Notes under the pieces: model-generated
Seen by the model: the letters and a program-made list of their open reading frames with translations, nothing else
What the model was told of the DNA's origin: nothing
The model's database searches: none
Translations under genes and position numbers: made by a program
DNA from: an archaeon
Lineage (GTDB): Archaea; Nanobdellota; Nanobdellia; Woesearchaeales; GW2011-AR9
Direction of reading: 5' to 3'
Assembly: GCA_020053615.1 (NCBI GenBank)
Contig: JAGVMW010000049.1
Location: 1-10,717, forward strand
DNA length: 10,717 nt
Part shown: piece after piece, positions 1 to 6,800 of the stretch
Numbering within the stretch: the stretch's first letter is position 1
How the letters are laid out: each line of letters begins with the position of its first letter

Positions 1-327
1 GAAGAGAACAGCCGAATCAACAAATGGGGTGGAATTTTGGGAAAAGTAATCGCTTTCTTCTCTAAGCACCGGGGAATGTTTCATTCATTATTATTTGCGG
101 CGTTGCTAAGCGCAATTTTAAGTTATTTTTGGAATTGGTATTATGGAATAGCTTTGTTTATCGGTTATCTCTCACATTTAATCGGAGACGCTTTAACTCC
201 GATGGGAGTGCAGGTGTTTTATCCGTTTTTAAAGTTTAGGATTAAAGGACCGATTAGAACTGGGAGCTGGGCAGAATGGGTGGTGAGGATAGTGTTAGGG
301 GTGCTAATTGTGAAAGAAATACTATAA
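1..327 (+). CDS. YdjM/DUF457-family membrane-bound metal-dependent hydrolase, 3' part
   Basis: The reading frame is open to the left edge of the window, so this is the C-terminal 108 residues of a longer protein; the TTG at 37 is not a convincing start. The fragment has the family's metal-binding signatures: HRGMFHS (fragment residues 23-29, matching the usual HRG-x-THS) and SHLIGDALTPMGV, followed by a YPF motif, which supply His and Asp ligands. Hydrophobic segments at about residues 29-47 and 50-66 and at the C-terminal end fit an inner-membrane protein. The family (PF04307) is described as membrane-bound predicted hydrolases; the natural substrate is unknown. It is the only plus-strand gene here and converges on the arginine decarboxylase with 12 bases between the stop codons. 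Family assignment is fairly sure, function is not. Confidence 0.85.
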   Translation, partial: EENSRINKWGGILGKVIAFFSKHRGMFHSLLFAALLSAILSYFWNWYYGIALFIGYLSHLIGDALTPMGVQVFYPFLKFRIKGPIRTGSWAEWVVRIVLGVLIVKEIL

Positions 328-339
328 AAATAAATAAAC

Positions 340-885
340 TTACTTCTCTATCCTCGGAAATATATAGCTGGTAAAGCAGATAGCTACTAAAGCGGTACCA
401 TATTGTTTTTTAGGAATAAAGCTTTCTTTCATTACTCGAATTTCTTTTAAATCGTAGTCTTCAGAAAAACCATTATAATATAATTCGTTTAAGCTTGCTT
501 TTAACTTCTGTTCTACTTCTTCTAAAGTATAACTGCCATTATGTTCACAGACTAATCCCCCATACTTCTTACCTGTTTTTTTGTCATAAAGCCAGCCATA
601 AATTATCCCTGCTGTCGCTCTTTTTCCTTTTTCAGCGTGAGCTACTGCCATAATGCTCTCTAAGACACAGCCATGAGATAGCTTTGATATTTTAACTTCT
701 TTGGCTATGCCGGGCATAATGGATGAATAAGTCATGATATTATAACTTTCTATACCCGCTTTCTTCAATGCTAAATGATAAGAACCGGCATGAATCGTAA
801 TATCGCTCTCTCCTGTTCCTTGAGTAGTAAAATAATCTTTAGGTATGCGACAACCCAAAACAATGCCCTCAACGTTTTGTGTCAT
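340..885 (-). CDS. pyruvoyl-dependent arginine decarboxylase (PvlArgDC)
   Basis: This enzyme converts arginine to agmatine, the first step of archaeal polyamine synthesis. It is a cytosolic self-processing proenzyme that makes its own pyruvoyl cofactor. The 181 residues carry the cleavage motif YSSIMP with the expected scissile bond at Ser54-Ser55, so Ser55 would become the pyruvoyl group. Glu114 in GGLVCEHNG corresponds to the catalytic Glu (Glu109 in the Methanocaldococcus enzyme). The C-terminal KKQYGTALVAICF segment is also typical. At the position of the Methanocaldococcus substrate-contacting Asp35, my alignment puts His37, within an ITIHAGSYH stretch that I recall as normal in the bacterial-like subgroup. 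The length is slightly above the usual 160-170 residues. ATG 885 is used; an AGGAGG lies 18 nt upstream, too far to be an ordinary ribosome site. A T-rich stretch follows the stop. Arginine specificity is by family, not proven. Confidence 0.92.
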   Translation of the reverse strand: MTQNVEGIVLGCRIPKDYFTTQGTGESDITIHAGSYHLALKKAGIESYNIMTYSSIMPGIAKEVKISKLSHGCVLESIMAVAHAEKGKRATAGIIYGWLYDKKTGKKYGGLVCEHNGSYTLEEVEQKLKASLNELYYNGFSEDYDLKEIRVMKESFIPKKQYGTALVAICFTSYIFPRIEK

Positions 886-908
886 TTTAATCTTTTTTCT
901 ATGCCTCC

Positions 909-1025
909 TTATTTTTGTTTAGAATTTAAATCGATTTTAGTGTTAATTATTTTAGAAAAAGCTCGTCCATCACTAACGGGCGGCTCAAATAGTCCTGATT
1001 TATAGTAAGTTAGATTAAATATCAT
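909..1025 (-). CDS. possible 38-residue leader ORF upstream of arginine decarboxylase
   Basis: A complete small frame runs from ATG 1025 to TAA 909 in the leader of the arginine decarboxylase gene. It begins MIFNLTYYKSGLFEPPVSDG and ends in a Lys-rich stretch. GGAGG sits at 1027-1031, only one base before the ATG, which is closer than a working ribosome site normally is. The stop codon overlaps another AAGGAGG (904-910). It contains one Arg (residue 21), so it does not resemble an arginine attenuation peptide. I do not recognise the peptide. It may be real, or the region may be an untranslated leader that happens to be open. Confidence 0.3.
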   Translation of the reverse strand: MIFNLTYYKSGLFEPPVSDGRAFSKIINTKIDLNSKQK

Positions 1026-1093
1026 TCCTCCGTATTAGCGTTGTTAGCTTCTCTCCTCCTGTATTAATGAAGTCGTTGGAATATCATAACTGC

Positions 1094-1102
1094 TTTATAA
1101 AT
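1094..1102 (-). promoter_or_regulatory. TATA box, arginine decarboxylase leader
   Basis: The minus strand reads ATTTATAAA just after the stop of the 110-residue gene. An archaeal start about 25 nt downstream would fall near 1073, giving a leader of roughly 185 nt that includes the candidate small ORF and all three GGAGG motifs. A second, weaker AT-rich candidate (ATTTAAATT, 923-931) lies closer to the gene. Confidence 0.4.
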
Positions 1103-1106
1103 ATTA

Positions 1107-1439
1107 CTATTTGGATTTAGTTGTCGTCTTTAATTTAGTTTCTGGGGGCAAGTCCTGCTTGCCGGTAAGCGTCACAATTCCGTCTTTCACGTCTAGATCT
1201 AATTCTATTAAGTTGTTTATTACGATATCGTTGCCTAACAGATAGTAGGATACGTTTCTCAATTCTTTGATTCTGACTTTCTCTACTTCTTTAAATTCTA
1301 AGACGTGAACCGGTTCTTTTCCTTTCAGATGAGGGTTATTTTCGTTAAATAATCCTATAAAAGCAGTCCATAACATATCTTTGTTCTTTCCAGGCTTACG
1401 GCTTATCACCGCACTCTTTATTTTGTAGCTGTTTGCCAT
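1107..1439 (-). CDS. hypothetical protein, 110 residues
   Basis: I do not recognise this protein. It is soluble, with no membrane segment, and has a basic C-terminal tail (ETKLKTTTKSK). The middle reads as alternating beta strands (PVHVLEFKEVEKVRI; LIELDLDVKDGIVTLTGKQ), suggesting a small beta-rich domain. ATG 1439 is preferred over the GTG at 1463, because the GTG would overlap the upstream gene by 20 bases and neither has a clear ribosome site; with ATG 1439 there are 4 bases between the upstream stop and this start. It is the last gene of a three-gene minus-strand unit with two membrane proteins, so a role next to the membrane is plausible but is inference from position only. Confidence 0.7.
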   Translation of the reverse strand: MANSYKIKSAVISRKPGKNKDMLWTAFIGLFNENNPHLKGKEPVHVLEFKEVEKVRIKELRNVSYYLLGNDIVINNLIELDLDVKDGIVTLTGKQDLPPETKLKTTTKSK

Positions 1440-1443
1440 GTTT

Positions 1444-1797
1444 TTACTTAATGAATTTCTCACTTTTAAATATTACTATGATTTTTTTCAAATGTAGATA
1501 ATAAGATATTCCAAATGCGGCTCCGAAAAAGAGCAGGATTCCAAAGCGGCTGCCCCAGAAGCCTCCGATTAAGTAGCCTAACAAGAAGCCGACGATGATC
1601 AAGATAGACGGAAGAATGGGCTGGGAGAAACGTTTAATATAATAAATTCTTCCAGCGATAAAACCGGCTAATACCACCGTAACATAACCAAATAAAACAT
1701 TGCGTAATAAGAGAGATACTACTAAAGCTAACACCATTAACGCTGCAGCTAATACCTCCGCCCAATTTTCCTGCAAGGTTTTAGGTTCAAAATCCAT
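1444..1797 (-). CDS. small four-helix membrane protein, unknown function
   Basis: This 117-residue protein is strongly hydrophobic, with likely membrane helices at about residues 13-31, 34-53, 61-81 and 84-101, separated by short polar or glycine-rich turns (RNVLFG, KRFSQP, GGFWGSRFG). The C-terminus is a short basic tail. No family motif is recognised. The start at ATG 1797 is supported by GAGGT at 1806-1810, 8 nt upstream, one of few good Shine-Dalgarno matches here. That motif overlaps the end of the M50-like gene, whose stop is 4 bases before this start, so the two are likely translated from one mRNA. A partnership with the M50-like protein is a reasonable guess, nothing more. Confidence 0.75.
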   Translation of the reverse strand: MDFEPKTLQENWAEVLAAALMVLALVVSLLLRNVLFGYVTVVLAGFIAGRIYYIKRFSQPILPSILIIVGFLLGYLIGGFWGSRFGILLFFGAAFGISYYLHLKKIIVIFKSEKFIK

Positions 1798-1801
1798 TGT
1801 T

Positions 1802-2539
1802 TCATACCTCTGACATAATTAATGCGTTTACAATGCCTGCGATTATAGCTAGTATCCATGCTACTATCAGACCGATAACATTCTGGCTGATTAATAATAC
1901 GGTAAATATTATGACAACCCCAATAGCGATGTAATATAACATTCTCCATCCCCAGAAGATGCTTAACCCGTCTAGTTGTGGCAAGGGTAGTATCGAACAC
2001 CAAGCCATAATAATGTTGAAGATTAATCCTTTATGAAAGAAATAATTCTCGGGAAAGAGATACAATCCTAAAGCAAATAGCAGTGCCAAGATTAAATTTC
2101 CAATAATTCCCCAAAATGCAATCACGCCGTTTATTTGGTACGAATGTCCGTAACGGAATTCTCCTAACCTTAATTTGACCATAAATGAAGTTATCATAAC
2201 TCCGGCTAGTATTATGGGAAATCGACCGTTAGTGATAAAAGCCAACACCAAAGCAATAACTATTCCTACCCAGAACGTTTTAAATTCGGCTTTGAACCCG
2301 TCAAATAAGCTGTTGACTTTTTGCAAAGAGAGCCGGAAGAAAATGGAGATGATGATAACGATTAGAGTGAGAATAAGATTTCTTATTCCAAATGCCAAAT
2401 CAAACGTTTCTGCACCCCAATCGCGGAAAGAGAAGATGAACGCAGAGGCAATAGTAATAGCAAGTATTCCCACTAACTCTTGCTGGCTGAATCTAAAGTG
2501 ATCTTTGCATCTATGTGCTAACTCAGTAAAGGACACCAT
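1802..2539 (-). CDS. site-2-protease-like (M50) membrane protein lacking the zinc motif
   Basis: This is a 245-residue multi-pass membrane protein related to archaeal M50/site-2 intramembrane metalloproteases. The retained features are the C-terminal metal-ligand motif ILPLPQLDGL (Asp190) after an N-x-x-x-A helix, the GNLILALL segment (147-154) equivalent to the family's GPxxN helix, and an AEFK stretch (84-87) matching the AEF-K that follows the zinc helix in archaeal members. Where HELAHK should occur, the helix reads RLSLQK (69-74), so both zinc His residues and the catalytic Glu are missing. It is therefore probably a pseudo-protease that binds membrane substrates or regulators without cutting them. 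It starts a three-gene unit; its ATG lies about 30 nt after a strong TATA box and has no Shine-Dalgarno sequence, suggesting a nearly leaderless mRNA. Family moderately sure; loss of activity inferred from my own alignment. Confidence 0.65.
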   Translation of the reverse strand: MVSFTELAHRCKDHFRFSQQELVGILAITIASAFIFSFRDWGAETFDLAFGIRNLILTLIVIIISIFFRLSLQKVNSLFDGFKAEFKTFWVGIVIALVLAFITNGRFPIILAGVMITSFMVKLRLGEFRYGHSYQINGVIAFWGIIGNLILALLFALGLYLFPENYFFHKGLIFNIIMAWCSILPLPQLDGLSIFWGWRMLYYIAIGVVIIFTVLLISQNVIGLIVAWILAIIAGIVNALIMSEV

Positions 2540-2565
2540 CTTTTTACTGGAAGAAAGTGTTTTGG

Positions 2566-2575
2566 TATATAAATA
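2566..2575 (-). promoter_or_regulatory. TATA box of the M50-like operon
   Basis: The minus strand reads TATTTATATA, a near-ideal archaeal TATA element, centred about 31 nt before ATG 2539. The predicted transcript start is around 2545, giving a leader of only a few bases, consistent with the absence of a ribosome site. Confidence 0.6.
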
Positions 2576-2616
2576 ATTGCATTGATTTATTGGTTAATTC
2601 TGCAATTATTTATATT

Positions 2617-2672
2617 AGAAAATCGCACAATAAAAACTTCCTGCTTTAAATGGAGGATTAATGCGATTTTCT
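2617..2672 (-). repeat. 11-bp inverted repeat between THUMP-like gene and M50-like operon
   Basis: AGAAAATCGCA at 2617-2627 is perfectly inverted as TGCGATTTTCT at 2662-2672, with a 34-base loop. It lies about 50 bases after the stop of the THUMP-like gene and about 45 bases before the TATA box of the next operon. On the minus strand the loop includes a GTTTTTATT stretch. It may act in termination of the gyrA transcript or as an operator; neither is shown. Confidence 0.4.
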
Positions 2673-2721
2673 TTATATTAATCTTTGTGGTGATTTGTGA
2701 AATTATTTGTTTCAAAATCTC

Positions 2722-3822
2722 CTACAACTTCTCCATCAGCCACACTTTGTGGAAGCTCTCCCCTCGCTGAATCTCCTCTTCAGAAATTAACTTGAATTTA
2801 TTCGAAATCGAAAGCTCAAATCCTTTTCTCCCGATAATTAACAACGTTCCGCCAGATTTCAGCAAAAATAAGGTCTGGTAATAAATCTCATTTAGATTAG
2901 CTTCGTCTTTAAGAGTAACATGCATAATTATTCGGTCAAACTCTCCTTCAGAGAACTTTAACTCTAATTCATCTAATCCGTATTTGTGAAATCCAACGTA
3001 ATTCTTAGTTTTGGCTAAAGCTGAATTTTTGTTGGCAGCAATTACACTTTGCATGCCTAAATCGAAAGCGTTAATTACAGTTGGGGTTTTAGGCTGGACA
3101 AAAGTTTCTTCAGCAAACTTAGCAAAATCAAATTCTTTAAATAATGAAAATTTATGGAAAGAGAATTCTTTGCTATCTGCAGTAACTCTTAATTCATTTC
3201 CATACAATGCTGCTTCAATTGCTACGGTTCCGTCTTTAGCGAATCCGGATAATAATTTCTCTCCGGCTTTAAATCCGCTTTTTCGTATTAAATAATATCC
3301 CAAATCTCCTTTAAATGCAGCATGATTTACAAATAAGCGATAAGCACGGGCATTTAACTCCTTGCCGCAGACATCTAATCCGATAAAATACTCTTCTCCA
3401 CTGCGATGGATAATCACTTCAACATCGGGATGCTTCATTTCAATTATAGGAGAAGAATTGAATTCTTTAGTTAGTATTGGGAATAGCTGAGCAATAACTT
3501 TTCGCGATATTTCTAAACGGTTATCATTACCTTTAACATTTTCTACATTTATTTTCAGTTTGGTTTCTGCAGAAAGAACCTCTTTCCATGGGAATTTTAA
3601 AGAAGCAAAGTCCAGTTTATCCAATGAACCAAACTTTCCAAGGTTGATTGCAATTCTTTTAACTGATTGCAAACGATGTATCAACAACAATAATTCTTCT
3701 TTAGATTTAATTTTAAATTCAACTAGAGCTTCATGTGCCGTAGCTTTAGCTTTAATTAGCTCTTTTACTTCTTGAGCAGCCAGCTGCTCCATTCCAGAAT
3801 TAACTGTAATAAAGATGTCCAT
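2722..3822 (-). CDS. THUMP-domain RNA methyltransferase-like protein, catalytic motifs degenerate
   Basis: The 366 residues have the layout of archaeal THUMP-containing RNA guanine-N2 methyltransferases (Trm14/TrmG10/RlmL type): N-terminal ferredoxin-like and THUMP region (about 1-150), the linker signature LDVCGKELNARAYRLFVNHAAFKGDL (149-174, usual form LDtSG..LhkRGYR...ApL), and a Rossmann-fold half (180-366). The catalytic motifs have decayed. SAM motif I, normally DP-x-x-GSGT-x-x-IEA, is SGFAKDGTVAIEA (192-204), and the N/D-PP-Y/F motif IV is replaced by MHVTL (300-304). It should still fold and could bind tRNA or rRNA, but methyl transfer looks unlikely. Its ATG comes three bases after the gyrA stop, so it is translated from the gyrA mRNA; why an RNA-binding protein is coupled to gyrase is unknown. 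Family is fairly sure; the specific subfamily is not. Confidence 0.75.
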   Translation of the reverse strand: MDIFITVNSGMEQLAAQEVKELIKAKATAHEALVEFKIKSKEELLLLIHRLQSVKRIAINLGKFGSLDKLDFASLKFPWKEVLSAETKLKINVENVKGNDNRLEISRKVIAQLFPILTKEFNSSPIIEMKHPDVEVIIHRSGEEYFIGLDVCGKELNARAYRLFVNHAAFKGDLGYYLIRKSGFKAGEKLLSGFAKDGTVAIEAALYGNELRVTADSKEFSFHKFSLFKEFDFAKFAEETFVQPKTPTVINAFDLGMQSVIAANKNSALAKTKNYVGFHKYGLDELELKFSEGEFDRIIMHVTLKDEANLNEIYYQTLFLLKSGGTLLIIGRKGFELSISNKFKLISEEEIQRGESFHKVWLMEKL

Positions 3823-3825
3823 GAT

Positions 3826-6800
3826 TTATTCCGCCGACGGCTCAGGGCTGGGTTCGGGAGTAGGAGTTACTTCTTCATTTGCACTTTCTGTTTCGCTGGG
3901 TTCTGGTTCAGTTCCATTTTGCGGGGAGTTATGGTTGTTTCCATTGCCATTCCCATTTTCCACGCTGCTTCCATTATCTTCTCCAATCATCTGTGCTGCT
4001 GCTACTAATTGGTCGCTTTCGCTTAATTTGATAACTCGTACACCTTGAGTGGCTCGTCCTACTACTGAAATATCGGTGCACTTCATCCTGATGGCGATAC
4101 CATTCTTAGACATTATCATTAAGTCTTCAGAGCCGTCTACCAGCATCACTACTTTTACTACTCCATTTTTATCGGTGATTTTGATATTAGTAACTCCTTT
4201 TCCTCCCCGATTGCATAATCTATATTCAGAGACGGGCGTTCTTTTACCATAGCCTTTTTCTGTAAGCGTTAAGATTTCTTTTCCTTCGTCTGCTGCAAGC
4301 ATTCCGATAACTTCATCTTGTTCTTCTAAACGTATTCCTCGTACTCCGCCGGCGGTTCTGCCCATGTTTCGGACATCTTCTTCGTTGAATCGGTTAGCTT
4401 GCCCGTTTTTAGTAGCTAGAATTATCTCATTATTTCCGGTAGTGTATTTAACTCCTACTAATGTGTCAGTTTCATCCAAATTAATCGCTCTGATGCCGCC
4501 TTTGCGGGGATTACTAAACTCTTTTAATTCAGTTTTCTTTACCGTGCCTTGCTTAGTAGCCATGAATAAATATCCTTCAGTAAAGCTTCTTACCGGAACG
4601 ATAGCAGTTATCTTTTCTCCCTGTTCCATCTCTAACACATTAGCGATGTGCTTGCCTTTAGCCTGCCGGCTTCCTTCGGGAATATTATATACTTTCAACC
4701 AATATAATTGACCTTTGTCGGTAAATATCAATAAATAATCATGAGTAGAAGCTACGTATACTTTTTCTACAAAGTCTTCTTCTTTCATCTCAGTAGCTTT
4801 CATCCCTTTTCCACCGCGCTTTTGGGTGCGGTAAGTGTCTAAAGGCAAGCGTTTGACATAACCAGAATTGGTCATGGTGACGATAACCCGTTCTTCTTCA
4901 ATTAAAGTTTCCCAATCAATATATTCATCATCATTTCCATGCACGATTTTTGAACGTCTGGCATCGCCGTAATTTGTTATAATCTCTTTTAATTCTTCTT
5001 TGATGAGTTCAAGAACTTTTTGGGTTGAAGCGAGAATACTTTGATAATAAGTAATTCTCTCTAATAATGAGGTGTGCTCTTGTTTAATTTTCTCCTGCTC
5101 TAATGAAGCTAACTTTTGTAATCGTAATTCTAATATGGCTTTAGCCTGAATTTCAGTTAAAGATAAAGTATTTATCAAAAATTTCTGAGCATCTTCTACG
5201 GTGCGAGAATTTCTAATTCCAGGAATCACTTCATCTAATCGCGCTAAAGCAATTAACAATCCATTTAAAATATGTACTTTCTTCTCTGCTTCGTTTAAGT
5301 CGTACTGGGTTCTTCGGGTGATAACTTCCTGGCGATGCGCAATGTGGTGTTGTATGAATTCTTTTAATCCCATAACTTTTGGTTCGTTATTAACTAATGC
5401 CAGCAAAGCAATGCTGAAGGATACTCTTAGATTACTGTATTCATATAATTGATTGAGTATAAAGTTCGGGTCAACGTCTTTCTTAAGGTCAACTACAACT
5501 CTTATTCCCTCTCGGTCAGATTCATCGTTAATGTTACGGATTCCTACAATGCGTTTGTCTTTCACTAACTCTGCGATTTGTTCTATCATCTCCGCTTTGT
5601 TAACCATATATGGAATTTCAGTAATAATAATTTGGTCATCTTCAATTATTGCTACCGATTTGATGGTAACTTTTCCTTTGCCTTTGGCATAAGCGTAATG
5701 TAAAGAAGGTCCGCAGATAACCTCTGCTCCAGTTGGAAAGTCCGGTCCCGGAATGATTTGCATCAGTTCTTCTACGGAAATATCGGGATTTTCAATTGTA
5801 GCGATGGTGGCGTTACATACTTCTGTTACGTTATGAGGAGGAATGCTGGTAGCCATACCTACTGCAATTCCGGTTGAGCCGTTAATTAGAAGATTAGGCA
5901 GTTTGCTGGGCAGTACTACTGGTTCTTTTAGACTGCCATCAAAGTTGTCTCTGAAGTTTACGGTCTCTTTGTCGAGGTCTTTAAGGAGCTCTTCAGCGAG
6001 CTTGTTTAATTTTGCCTCAGTATATCTTTGGGCTGCCGGGCTGTCCCCGTCAACTGAGTTATGAACGAAAACTCCGGCAGCTAAAGCAAAGTTGTGAGTC
6101 TTATCTACTGTTAGGTCATAGACATCTTCTTTTTCATTGAGAAATTCGATACTTATAACTTTGTGATTGTATAATTTTGCTTGTTCTACCATCTCTGAAA
6201 AGTCTTTAAAATAATGCAATGCTGTATTTAATCGCGGTAAATAATTGTTATATCTTTCTTTTTCATAGATATCAGGAGTTATGTTTGTATGTTTAGTAAT
6301 TAATGAATTAACATATCCCAAAATCTTACTTTTCATTACTTTTTCTTTGTAACTTGGATCTTTCCACTTATTATGAAGAGCTAATTTTGCTTTATCTGTT
6401 AATTTTTGCATGAATTTCGGATCTTCTTCCAAGCGTTTCTTGTTGCGAGCTTTAATCTTGCTAATAATATTTTCTCTAAAAGCACTATCTTCCCATTGTG
6501 CGCATGCTTTTTTACGATGTAATTCTCTTAGTTCGGGATCACTCCACATTTTTTTAGCTGCTTCACTAAAATGTGCTCGGGAGAATTTAGCACGATATTC
6601 CTCATTATTCCATAATTCTCTTGACAGTTTACTTCTTTTAGCTCTATAGGATTCATTTTCCCATAATCTCTTTGAACTTTCTGAAATATGTTTTCTATGA
6701 TTCGGATTAGCCCACATTTTTTTTGATTCTTCTGAAGTAAATTTTTTAAGTGATGAATCATTCTGTTCCCATCGTTTTTTCATCTCTTCAGATTTAAGTG

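Noticed and set aside
775..1005. 76-codon plus-strand frame across the start of the arginine decarboxylase gene
   Set aside because: It runs antisense to the clear decarboxylase coding region and its leader, with no promoter or recognisable domain.
1440..1463. GTG 1463 as start of the 110-residue unknown gene
   Set aside because: It would add eight residues overlapping the upstream gene and has no ribosome site; ATG 1439 follows the upstream stop by four bases.
2510..2530. TELAH near the N-terminus of the M50-like protein as a zinc-binding HExxH
   Set aside because: The first His is Thr, and it lies before the first membrane helix, whereas the AEFK and LDG landmarks place the true site at residues 69-74.
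2582..2770. 62-codon plus-strand frame with hydrophobic residues
   Set aside because: It starts at TTG in AT-rich spacer, has no ribosome site, overlaps the end of the THUMP-like gene, and its hydrophobicity is what T-rich codons give by chance.
3772..4048. Two plus-strand frames opposite the gyrA 3' end
   Set aside because: They are antisense to the low-complexity GyrA tail and the start of the THUMP-like gene, and read as biased-composition shadows.
6528..6761. 77-codon minus-strand frame inside the intein
   Set aside because: It is a second reading frame of the repetitive Trp-array DNA; the in-frame repeat protein explains the periodicity.
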